Shown here in pieces: positions 10,536-21,343 of a DNA stretch of 64,000 nucleotides. The notes beneath the pieces were generated by a model. It had not been told where the DNA came from. It made no database searches and saw nothing but the letters and a program-made list of their open reading frames with translations. The stretch's first letter is position 1. Each line of letters starts with the position of its first letter. Both the position numbers and the translations under genes were made by a program. The stretch comes from Caenorhabditis remanei. Lineage: Eukaryota > Nematoda > Chromadorea > Rhabditida > Rhabditidae. The stretch is taken from the NCBI RefSeq assembly GCF_010183535.1, contig NC_071329.1, forward strand, positions 17,374,879-17,438,878. The letters run 5' to 3'.

Positions 10536-12096
10536 AGGCCATGTTACACATAAACCAAAGGGTTCCGTTTCAGCTGATCTTTTGATATGTTACTACCCCA
10601 GGAATTCTAAGATTTTTATACCATACCAGATTAGGCTCCGCCCCCTTTGAACTACCTAAACGATCGATTAAAGTTGAAAAATGAAAATTTTTCTTTCGAA
10701 AGATAGTATCAAAATCTCTTCAGAAATGAATTGCCAGCCTCATTTTGTGCATTTTACAAGATAACTACCTTTTTCTAGCTCGCCTGCATCACATAGAAAA
10801 AATCACTTTTTTGAAAAAATTGACAATTTTTTCATGTTTTTTGGATTTTTCGGCTGGTCGAAGTACTGTGGTCCGAAGTAAATTTATGATGGTAAGATAC
10901 GTATTTGTGTTGACTATCTGAAAATATAAAGACTTTCCCCAGATTCCACTGTCAAGGTGAGTTATGATCAAAAAAATGACAAAATTTGATGCATTTCGAC
11001 GTACCCCCCTCCATGGTAAAAAATGGCTGGGTGACGAAAATTAAAAATATCTCTGATTTGAGTTATTCAAAATTAGAATAGTGCTTACACAACTTTTCAG
11101 ACAATTCTAACTATGTTTCAGTGAGTTACAGACACCTCCTCCATTTTTTCGAATCAAAAAGTTTGAGCTCTCGTAACTTTCCTAATTCTGACTTAAAATC
11201 TTAGAAACATCTGGAAAACAGTGGAATATACTTCAAAACGCAAATAAATAGATAAATGTCAAGTTTTGTCGTTTTGTTCAACTTTCGTTTCATATCATAT
11301 AAGATAGCTTCATGTGTCTACGATAGGGAGGTATTCTAGGGCATGAAATGCCAGCATTCTTTTTTGTAATCAACTTTTAACTATTCACTTGTGTTTTCAA
11401 AGTATATTTCATTGTTTTCCAAAAGTTTCTAAGATTTTAAGTCAGAATTAGGAAAGTTACAAGAGCTCAAACTTTTTGATTCGAAAAAATGGAGGAGGTG
11501 TCTGTAACTCACTGAAACATAGTTAGAATTGTCTGAAAAGTTGTGTAAGCACTATTCTAATTTTGAATAACTCAAATCAGAGATATTTTTAATTTTCGTC
11601 ACCCAGCCATTTTTTACCATGGAGGGGGGTACGTCGAAATGCATCAAATTTTGTCATTTTTTTTGATCATAACTCACCTTGACAGTGGAATCTGGGGAAA
11701 GTCTTTATATTTTCAGATAGTCAACACAAATACGTATCTTACCATCATAAATTTACTTCGGACCACAGTACTTCGACCAGCCGAAAAATCCAAAAAACAT
11801 GAAAAAATTGAAAATTTTTTCAAAAAAGTGATTTTTCTATATGATGCAGGCGAGCTAGAAAAAAGTAGTTATCTTGTAAAATGCACAAAATGAGGCTGGC
11901 AATTCATTTCTGAAGAGATTTTGATACTATCTTTCGAAAGAAAAATTTTCATTTTTCAACTTCAATCGATCGTTTAGGTAGTTCAAAGGGGCGGAGCCTA
12001 ATCTGGTATGGTATAAAATTCTTAGAATTCCTGGGGTAGTAACATATCAAAAGATCAGCTGAAACGGAACCCTTTGGTTTATGTGTAACATGGCCT
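10536..12096. mobile_element. 1.56-kb foldback palindrome
   Basis: Two arms of about 710 bp (10536-11245 and 11388-12096) are near-perfect reverse complements around a loop of about 140 bp centred near 11316. Both arms therefore carry the same spurious open frame. A 41-bp direct repeat beginning TTTGCTAATAATAAAAATAG lies on both sides (from 10469 and from 12136). No transposase is visible; a foldback or non-autonomous element is inferred. Confidence 0.8.
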
Positions 12097-12177
12097 GTAG
12101 GCCTATGCTCGAGCCAGTCAGAGATTGTTTTTTTTTTGCTAATAATAAAAATAGCTTTGAAAAAAGACAAATTTAAA

Positions 12178-12840
12178 TCAGTAAAACCCATTGGTCTATA
12201 TTTTTAGAAATTTTATACTCTACGCCAGTCGATATACACGGAAAGAGACCGGCTTCTCAGTTATAGAAAAAGTTCCGAGGAATGTTGAATGAACAAGTTT
12301 TGTTCCGCGGACATCACCCTTTTTTCAAAAGTTTTCGTATCGACAGAGATGAATTGATAAGGAAGTCGAGAGGTATGCATTATTTTTATTCTCCCATCGA
12401 CTCGTTCTTGATAATTCCTATTTCTAATCCTAAACAGGTGTTCTACTGTATTAAAGTTATTTTATGAAGAACTGTCTATAAAAAACGGCTTCATCTATCG
12501 AAAGTTCGCAAATTTCCTATTTCTCATTAAACTAGCACAAATGGAAAGGCATCAACAAAAATCACAGTGCTAGAATTTAATCATGAACGCATAAAAAGAA
12601 CTGACAGTGAAGCACTGAATGGAAAGAAAAAAATGGAAAGAGGAAATCGCATACCAGCTCGGCGAAGTTCTTACAACTGCGCTCCACCGAAATCTAAAAA
12701 ATAGGTTGCAATTTCTAGGTTCACTGATTATCCATATAATAAATCAAATTTGACATAGAGCGAAAAAATTAATGTATGTAACAGTAAAAAGGAAGTTGGA
12801 AGAAAAACAGTTGAATGCATTGAGCTACTATAAAAAAATT
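12178..12840. other. no gene seen
   Basis: A/T-rich sequence with a half copy of MITE family B near 12669-12692. Short open frames lack homology I can recognise and lack plausible splice partners. Confidence 0.4.
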
Positions 12841-13112
12841 TAGTTCCGGCGGCAGGGAGTTGTGGGCGGAGCTCAAACTGCAAGCGGCGCGGATGAAATT
12901 CTATCTAATTTCTAGACGAGCAAACACGAATTTCAAGATAAATTCGTGTTTAAATGATTAAGAATGAGAAATATGGAAATATTCAGCAAAAAAACATAAA
13001 ATACGAGTTTTATCTTGAAATTCAATGTTGCTCTTTGAAAAGGCAGCTTGAATTTCATCCTTGCAGTTCAACCTCCGCCCATAATTCCCTGCCGCACTTG
13101 CGTTTCAGCCCG
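12841..13112. repeat. repeat family G copy
   Basis: Bounded by GGCAGGGAGTTGTGGGCGGA and TAATTCCCTGCCGCACTTGC, with GCAAGCGGCGCGGATGAAAT near the left end. Related to the repeat in intron 1 of the large gene. Confidence 0.6.
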
Positions 13113-13319
13113 CAATTTGTTTTTTTTTGATAATCTTTGGTCAAACTTTTTTTTTGCACAGTACAATTTATTTTTATTTTTTGCACTGAAAATGCGGTAT
13201 TTTCAGACTTTTAGACGTCGGAATGGATGAAAAAAATCTCATCCAGCAGAATTGTAGAAAATGAAATTCTCCATCGAATGAGCCAAAAAAAGTGAATGTA
13301 TTGGTGAGAGATTGCCTTT

Positions 13320-13685
13320 TTTGATACAGAAAAACCTATTTTTTAAAAATGAGTACATTTTCTCATTTTTCTGAAATTCGGTTTTTCCAGACTTGTCACA
13401 GGCCGGGCCGGGCCGAAATCCGGAAAAATCTCGGCCCGCTCGGCTCGTTTTGAAACATTTTGAGTTTTTGATTTTTTTTTGGAAATTTTTTGAAATTTTC
13501 TGAAAAATGTGAATATGTATGATAATTTAAGCATTTTTACTCTATTTTTTTTTGAAAAATTTCAAATAAAATTTGGTAAAAACGGGTTCCCATTTTTGAA
13601 TCCGGGCCGACCGGGCCGGGCCGGGCCAAGAGTAATTTCGGCCCGGCCCGATTTTTGATAAGTTTGGGTTTTTCTGTATCAAAAA
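13320..13685. mobile_element. MITE with GATACAGAAAAACC ends (family H)
   Basis: Left end TTTTGATACAGAAAAACC, right end GGTTTTTCTGTATCAAAA. The interior contains GGGCCGGGCC blocks in opposite orientation around an A/T-rich core. Confidence 0.7.
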
Positions 13686-14355
13686 CGGGCAGAGGAAATG
13701 AGAACCGAATAAAAAAATTTAGATTCGTAAGAAAATGGGAAGGAAAGAAACATGCGTTGTGCTCCGCTCCACCTCACCCCCCGGAAAAAGTCTCAGTCGA
13801 CTGACTTTTCTTCTATCTCTCGCACCACTGAACCAGAGGGCAGGGGACGGGGGTCGTCACAGTTGAGATACGAAATAGAGAAGGAGGGAGAGAGCTCATT
13901 ACTCACTCTGTGGCACTTTGAAAGAAGAGAAAAGAAGAAAAGGGCAACATATGTGAGGGTGGTCAAAGAAAAAAAGAAGATTTTTGCAAAAAAAGAAAAA
14001 AGATTCTTGGAATACTTCAATAGGGGAATGAACTATTTATTTAAAAAAAATTAAAGACCCCCTATTCAATAAAAAATCGAGTATGCTTTTACATAAATCG
14101 AAAACCGACAGGTCTATAATATCACTACTGTCTCTGCGTCTCTCTTCTAAATGTGTACTATTTTCTTATCAGTACGTTTTTCTTACGGAGTACGGAGAGC
14201 ACATAAATGGTGGGAACATAGATAAGGGAATGGGAGAACTGAATTTTCGAGGGGGAATGTCTTTTTCATGGAAAAAATGTCACCCAGCTTTTTAAGTATG
14301 CATGACGATATCAAAATTCAATCTTGAAGACTACACATAAAAACAATAAACCATT
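13686..14355. other. no gene seen
   Basis: Contains a 100-codon open frame at 13752-14054 that is lysine- and arginine-rich low complexity, with an equally long open frame on the other strand. I do not support it as a gene. Confidence 0.4.
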
Positions 14356-14960
14356 ACACGGTCTCCCACACTGCGAAAAAGAACTGCAAGAAAAGTGAAG
14401 CAGATTTTTTCATGATTCATTTATTTTTGAACCTAAAATCTAGTATTTTCAGGTTTTCAAACGTCGCAATAGAAGAAAAAAAGTCCCATCCAAAACTGTA
14501 GAAAATAAATTCTCTATTTTATGAGCCAGAAAACGTGAATTTGGTCAGAAATGGACTTTTTTGATAAGAAACCCCGATTTTCAGAAAAATTAGTTTATCT
14601 TTTTAGACAGATACAGTTTTCGAACAGAAATTGCACAGTGTGTACGTGAAAAAGCACTGAAACTGTTTCATTTTAGAAAAATAAATATTGGATGAAATGG
14701 CTGAAAATCTCTATTTTTTGAAAATCTGTTTTTCGGTATCAAAAAAGTTATCTTTCGATCAAATTTCACGTTTTTCATCTCATTCGATAGAGAATTTTAT
14801 TTTCCACAATTCTGATGGATGGGACCTTTTTCATCCATTGCAACGTCTGAAAATCTAAAAATACTGGATTTTCAGTGAAAAAAATTAAAGAATTGAATTA
14901 AAAAGTAAAAAAATCGGCTTCACGTTTTTTGCAGTTTTTTCGGGGTGTGGGAGACCGTGC
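14356..14960. mobile_element. MITE family I copy
   Basis: Ends CACGGTCTCCCACACTGCGA and a complement ending GTGTGGGAGACCGTGC. The whole element folds back. Copies also at 34939-35218 and 40788-41656. Confidence 0.75.
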
Positions 14961-15404
14961 ATCCAGAAAGTGAAAATCAATTTTTGGAAAAATTTAGCAA
15001 AGAAGTTTATTAAAATTAAAGACTATAAAAAGAATCACAATGTGTACCATCGCTGAAAGCTCACTATCATAAACCTAGTTTTGAAAATGTAATGGTGAGA
15101 ACTACAATAAAAAGAAAGAAAAAGAAACGTATTGAGAGACCCACGAACACCCGATGAAGAAGGAAAAATTAGAAAAAGTGAGGAAATGAACAGTCCGTTG
15201 GGGAGGGGGGGCGGAGGGGACACCCCGGCAGTGCACATGATAAAAAGGTCACTTACAATGATAGGAGAGAGTACATAAAATGGAGAGAAGGTGAGGTTTG
15301 GTGGGACGTCGGAGTGAGACCTTTCTAATGAATTTGCATAAACACGGTCGCGAAAAAGCGTTCCGTCGCACAACGGTTAGCACGGTGCCAAGGGGATGGA
15401 AAGC
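14961..15404. other. no gene seen
   Basis: Contains a G-run near 15201-15218 and short open frames on both strands without recognisable content. Confidence 0.35.
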
Positions 15405-15702
15405 AGACTTGCAAAATATCGGCCCGGCCCGGTCGGCCCGGAGTCAAAAAATGAGCACAATTTTTTCACAAAATTTTTCGAAACTTTTGAAAATTTTCAT
15501 CAAAAATAGTCAAAAATCCTATGTACACTTTAGTTTTATCGATATGTAAAAACATAGTCGAAAATTCGACTTTTTTGCGAAAAAATCAAAAAAATTTCAA
15601 AAAAATTCAAATTTTCAAATTTTTGTACTGTGACCCGGGCCGACCGGGCCGGGCCGGTGAAAATTCTCAAATCGGCCCGGCCCGGCCCGTTGCAAGTATG
15701 AT
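15405..15702. mobile_element. MITE family J copy (GGCCCGG ends)
   Basis: Ends ACTTGCAAAATATCGGCCCG and CGGCCCGTTGCAAGTATG around an A/T-rich core with GTCGAAAATTCGACTTTTTT. The same element lies inside MITE I near 41205-41490. A relative lies at 54076-54478. Up to 15965 only the probable 3' flank of the next gene follows. Confidence 0.7.
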
Positions 15703-15965
15703 GGAAAGGGTCGGAAATGCTCTTGGCACGGTGTCAAAGTCCTACCGTAATCCTTAGATTCTTGTTTATCAGTAGAACGATTATAGACCCCGTGATGTTG
15801 TGCAGTAATTAACTCATAATATTGTACCTAAACTGAAATTCGGAAAAAAAACCAATAAATTTTATTGGTATATCGATCTAAAATCAGAGATCAATGTAAA
15901 AGGTGGAATAAAGTATGGTGCGTCATGAAAAGGGTAACAAGACCAACTTCTTGAAAAGAAAGAAA

Positions 15966-18862
15966 TTATAAATTTAGGTAAGAAGACGTTGGCATCATTA
16001 GTCTCGTGTCCTCATTTTCTTTCTCGATTCTATCATCAGTGAACACATAATCTGGATCACCTAAGGCGCTTTGTGCGATTTCCGGCATATAACGATGGTA
16101 GCTGATTTGGAAGTCGTGAACCGGGGTGTTAGGGATGTCATCTTCAATTGAAGTGACCACCAAATTTTGATCCATTTGAGAAGACTGAATTTGGAAATTG
16201 GTATGAACGGGGAAGTCGTCGTCAACTGAAGCGCCCGCAAAATCATCAGAAGAATTCTTATCACGTCTTATACCTTGGACGTGTTCTGGTATTCCAGATG
16301 CCTCCCGTCGCTTACCAAATCTGGAAATAGTTTATTTGCATACTTCTAACCGGGCTGAAACGGGCCGGCTCGGAACTCGCTTCAAACTCAATATTTTGAG
16401 CTGAAAAATATACCAAAATGTAGATCTCGGCGAGTTCTATGTCTGTGACCTACTACGGGCCGGATGGCTATTCGTTAATATTTCGCGAGCCGGGAAAAAG
16501 TGCCAAAAAACGGGAAAATGGCCAAAAAAGCCATTCTAGCCCGGCCCGCGGCACATAACCGAATAGCCAACCGGCCCGTAGTAGGTCACAGACATAGAAC
16601 TCGCCGAGATCAACATTTCGGTATATTTTTCAGCTAATAATTTTGAGTTTGACGCGAGTAACGCGCCGGCCCGTGTCGGCCCGTTTCGGCCCGTTTTGCA
16701 AGTATGTTTATTAGCTCCGCAAAGTTGTTACATCTGCACTCCACCAAAATGCCCTTGTCTCTTTTTCTCTGAGTCTCTTGATTTCGCTTCATCGGTTTCG
16801 GTAGAGCACGGTTGTTAGACGCGTGCCGTCCTTATAAGTTCCAGAAAACTCACATCTTTGCCAACTCGTCCTCGTTGTTTTTGACGTTGGCAGATAGAGC
16901 GGATCTCGATCGTTTCATTGCTCTTTCTAGCTGATTTTCCTTCATGTTATGCACACTTCTGATGTGATCTCTGATCCGGTTTTTATGTCTGAACAGGTAT
17001 TAGTTTGCTTGTAGAAATTCTGTGCTCACCGAACATATTTTCCACAAATCGAGCATTCGAAGAACATTGCCTTGTCGTTATGAATCAATTTATGACTACA
17101 CAAATTCGATTGGTGATTGAACTTCTCACCGCAAACTTCACATTCGAATTGTCCCTCATTTGAATGAAGACGTTTGTGTACGTTCAAAGCTGAAAAGACT
17201 GTGATAAAATTATTATAATTAATTAATTAATTACCCTGTGCACGAGGGAATGTTTTATGACAAACGCCACATTCGAAACGTCTCTCTCCTTTGTGAAGAA
17301 GTTTGTGTTGTTTCAATTCTGAAAAAAAAATTGGGCAAGGATTTTCAAAACAAAATCTGAAATTTCGTGAGGCTGGAACCCGAATGCGGAAGATATTTGT
17401 GGGCGGAGCTTAAACTGCAAGCGTTGAAATTCCAGTTGATTTTCAGCTTGTTTTGATAAATTTAGAACGAGTTCAACTTTAAAATTCAGGTTTCGGACGT
17501 TTTTATGCCTAGAAATGCTTTTATCTCGGAATTTTGAATAATTGTGCATTTTGTCGGGAGATATGGTGCATCTACAGTAGCCCTAAAATGGAATTTTAAG
17601 ATTTTCAGCATATTTTGATAGATTTGAAACGATTTCGACGTGAAAATCTGGTTTTCTGACGTTTTTGGGGTCCAGAAACATGTTTGCTCAGTTTTTTCAA
17701 AAGTTATGCATGTTGTCGTTATGACACAGTAACTTGATATAATTTTAGAGCATTTACGGCATTTTAGCAATCGTTTTAATGTCAGAATCTACTTTTTCAA
17801 GGTTTTTTATGCCTAGAAATGTGTTCTTCTCAGAATTTGGAAGAAAAGTGCATTTTGTCGTGAGATATGGTGCATCTACAGTAGCCTAAAGTGGAATTTT
17901 GAAATTTTCAGCTTATTTTGAAAAATATAGAGCAATTTTATCTTTAAAATGCGGATTTCTGACGTTTTTTGTGCCTAGAAATGTGTTCTTCTCAGAATTT
18001 GGAAGAAAAGTGCATTTTGTCGTGAGATATGGTGCATCTACAGTAGTCAAGAGTGGAAGTTTGAGATTTTCAGCTTGATAATCAATTAATACACGAGTTC
18101 ATCTTGAAATTCAATGTTGCTCGTTTAAAAGTTAGATGGAATTTCAACGCTTGCAGTTTAAGCCGGCGAAAATTTTTTGATAATCCTTGTCGGAGTTTTA
18201 TTTTTTTCAGTATTTTCTAAAATCGTGTTAATTTAACTCACCGGAACGACTCACGAAATTTTTGTGGCAAACATGACATTCCCATGTTTTTTGTATTGAA
18301 TGGACAACAGATGCGTGTTCTTTCAACACTGAAATAAAAAAAACACATTGAGAAGAACACAAAAAATTATTATTAAACTTACTGTAAGCCCACTTGAACT
18401 GTTTGTCGCATATTTTGCACTTGAATGTTTTTGATGACGTCACAGCGATGACGTCATTTTCTTTCTCAATACCTCCCTCAGTGGACATGTGACCGGGATC
18501 GATTTTCTCATTATTGCCAAGATCGGGATTACCAGATTGAGCAATTTCCGGCATATAAAGATGGTAGTCCATTTCGTTGATATGGAAATCGTGAATTTGG
18601 ATGTCATCTTCCACCGTACTTGCAGAATCATCCATACCAGAAGAATCCTTATCACATCTCACATTTTGGACGTGTTCCAGTGTCTTACCAACTCTGAATA
18701 CGATTTAAGTTTTTAAGACCAAACTTTTTTCAAGAAAACTCACATTTTGTGCTTGTTGTCTTTAACGTTGGCGGATGGAGCCATTTCCGGCATATACAGA
18801 TGGTAGTCCCATTCGTTGATTTGGAAATCGTGAATTGGGATGTTAGGGATGTCATCCTCCAT
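15966..18862 (-). CDS. C2H2 zinc-finger protein with repeated acidic module
   Basis: Seven exons: 18862-18744, 18693-18383, 18328-18242, 17318-17235, 17189-17030, 16988-16854 and 16320-15966. Phases agree and give 416 residues. Five C2H2 fingers lie at about residues 130-290, and most are split by an intron; examples are CKICDKQF, CGVCHKTF, CEVCGEKF and CSICGKYV with their histidine pairs. This implies a nuclear DNA-binding protein. An unusual acidic module (EDDIPN, then HDFQIN, then YHLYMPE) occurs three times: in exon 1, exon 2 and the last exon. Introns carry a family G repeat and family B and D MITEs. I do not recognise a named orthologue. Confidence 0.85.
16340..16705. mobile_element. 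MITE family D copy
   Basis: Lies in the last intron of the C2H2 gene. The left end is diverged and the right end is the usual TTTTGCAAGTATG. Confidence 0.75.
16728..16822. mobile_element. MITE family B copy
   Basis: Arms of the CTCCACCGAAA and TTTCGGTAGAGCAC type, in the same intron as the family D copy. Confidence 0.65.
17337..18175. repeat. repeat family G copy, expanded
   Basis: Fills intron 3 of the C2H2 gene. It contains three to four diverged repeats of a block with GACGTTTTT, TAGAAATG and ATGGTGCATCTACAGTAG. Confidence 0.6.
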
Positions 18863-18956
18863 TTTACATTCACAAAGGCTGCAAAAAATACAGTAGCCAC
18901 GGAAAAAAACGGTGGTAAGACACGTGCAGGCAAGAGAGAGGAATAGAAAAAATCGT

Positions 18957-19327
18957 ACTTGCAAACCGGGTCAAAACGGGCCGACACGGGCCGGCCCGTA
19001 ACTCGGTTCAAACTGAGTTTTATGAGCTGAAATATATAGCAAAATGTAGATCTCGACGAGTTCTATGTCCTTGACCAACTACGGGCCGGATGGCGATTCG
19101 TTAATGCGCCGCGGGCCGGGAAAAAGTGCCAAAAAACGCAAAAATGGCCAAAAAAGTCATTCTAGCCCGGCCCGCGGCATATTAACGAATAGCCATCCCG
19201 TAGTAGGTCAAGTACATAGAACTCATCGAGATCAACATTTTGATATATTTTTCAGCCCATAATATTGAGTTTAACGCAAGTTACGCGCCGGCCCGTGTCC
19301 GCCCGTTTCGGCCCGGTTTGCAAGTAT
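18957..19327. mobile_element. MITE family D copy
   Basis: Starts GTACTTGCAAACCGGGTC and ends GGTTTGCAAGTATG. It begins about 95 bp upstream of the C2H2 start codon. Confidence 0.75.
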
Positions 19328-20087
19328 GGAAAAAATCTCTACAAAAATGATTCACAAATCGAATAAAAAACACCTCGAGCAGATTTGAACAGACTAAGAG
19401 GGATGGCTATGCAGTAACATGACGAAGGAACGACAAGAAAGGGGGGGGGTGTCATTGTTTGCTCATGTCGGCGCCGCGCTCCTTCCATAAGGCAATAAAT
19501 GGGAGGGAGCGGGGGGAAATAATACTTCAAAAGGTTAATCACCTCATTTTATTGCAGTCAAAGCCAGCGGCCGACGGAATGGGAATATCTCATGAGAACA
19601 AATGTGGAGTCCACACAGATTGAGACTTACTTGTGATGTTGACGGAAATTAAGAACAAGGATAGTCATAACGTCATCTTGGTTAAGCTACTCACAATTAA
19701 CTATGTAGCTACGAAGAGTTGAAAAATATCTTTGTTTTAATGCAACGCTTTATTGCTGCTTTGTTCTTCTAACAAGAGTAGTTTTTTTTTCGAATGCACC
19801 AGGAGCCAAATTGTTGAGTCGTTTGAAAAAGTCTCTGGGACTAGAAAAATAGGGGGAAATGAGGGAACAAGGAGATTTTATCACTTAGGAAAGCTAAACT
19901 CCGACGAGGAATTTGAGAAAGAGAGATGGGAGACTCTCTCTCTCTCTCTCTCTCTCTCTTTACTTGAATGTCCTTGATACAAGAAGTCCCCCCCCCCCCC
20001 CCCCCCTTTCACATATGTATCTAACTTTCATCACTTGTTAGACTAGACACAGTTCATTATGAAAAATGATCTCACCGCACAAATGTT
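19328..20087. other. low-complexity intergenic sequence
   Basis: Contains a (CT)n run near 19936-19960 and a run of about 18 C near 19989-20006. I see no gene. Confidence 0.5.
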
Positions 20088-21160
20088 CTTACAACAGAAG
20101 TCTTTGGAGACGCGGCTTTCTAACGATCTATAAATTTGGTCATAGGTATTTTCGACTACGGGGAGTCCATTTCTGCTATCAAAACCGGCTAAATGTCTCT
20201 GCGAGCCAAGTTATGAGATCTCAAAAGGAATTCCAAATCTGCAAATAATATACGCGAAGATGTTCATATTTTTTCCAATGTGCGAGCACAGGTAAACCGC
20301 GTGGTGGCGTATATGCGGCAGAGTTGTCCGGAATCCGGATTCCGGATTCCGAAATTCCGGAATTCCGGGGTTTTTTTTTGACATTCCGGTTCCGGTTCCA
20401 GATTCCGGAAAATGAAAATTTTCATTCCGGTTCCGGATTCCGGATTCCGGTTTTTGAGTTTAATTTTTCCGGAATCCAAAAGTTGAAATTTTACTTTTTT
20501 TTGAGTTTAAAAAGCAACTATATCACTAATTTTTCGGTTTTGATCCTAAAAAGTAGTTTCAAACTTTATTTATCATTAAAATCGGTCATTTTGTTAAATA
20601 CATATCATTATTCTCTCCTTTAATTTGCCTTCTACGGTTATCTCTTCCCCCTTGCCAACTTGTCTGCCTACCCTCCTTTTTATATTTATTCTCATTCCCC
20701 GTTTCCTATGTATCATGTCATCCCTATTTTCTACTCGAAACTGTCTCGTGAGGGATCGTTTCTAGTCTTTTGTATCTTTTTGGTTTCCTTTTAGTCACAA
20801 TAAATTAAATTAAATTAAATTAAAAACACTCGAAAAAATGACTTGGCCTTGCAAATTTATCGAATCATTCCGAATTCCGGATTCCGAAATTCCGAAATTC
20901 CGGGTTATTTCGTCATTCCGGTTCCGGATTCCGGATTCCTGATTTCGAAAATTTGATTCCGTAAAACTCTGATATGCGGCCGATTCGGAATTCCATGCGA
21001 AAAAAGCTCAACCATTTGAAAAGTTTGAGAGCTCATAACTCGGCTGGCAGAGACATTTAGCTGGTTTTGATGACAGAAATGGACTCCCCGTTTTCAAAAG
21101 TATCTATGACCAAATTTATAGATTGTTTGAAAGCCGCGTCTCCAAAGACTTTCCTAGTAA
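20088..21160. mobile_element. inverted-repeat element (family K) with nested TTCCGG repeat
   Basis: About 150-bp inverted arms: CTTTGGAGACGCGGCTTTC near 20100 pairs with GAAAGCCGCGTCTCCAAAG near 21131. The space between holds a family W TTCCGG element (20322-20970) that is itself interrupted by A/T-rich sequence ending in a run of AATTAAATT units. Confidence 0.65.
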
Positions 21161-21343
21161 GCATTACTTTCTATGAAAAAGAGAAAATCGTTTTTTGGGT
21201 GCAATACTTCATAGTTTCTTTTTCTTTCAATTGATGGGCACATAAAGTACCTTGAAAACAGAAACACAGTCCAATAAAGTAAAATTTCTTTATCAGGCCT
21301 TGAATAATACTAAATTGATAAAAAGTGCAGGATCACAATCTGA

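Noticed and set aside
10789..11893. Matching open frames in both arms of the foldback element
   Set aside because: They are the same sequence read in the two inverted arms; no splice sites or known domain.
13752..14054. 100-codon open frame rich in lysine and arginine
   Set aside because: Low-complexity purine-rich sequence with an equally open frame on the other strand; no family or splice support.
14655..14700. piRNA-type upstream motif CTGTTTCA
   Set aside because: A single chance match inside a MITE; not part of a cluster.
15035..15373. 112-codon minus-strand open frame
   Set aside because: Overlaps G-rich repeats, has no recognisable domain and no plausible partner exons.
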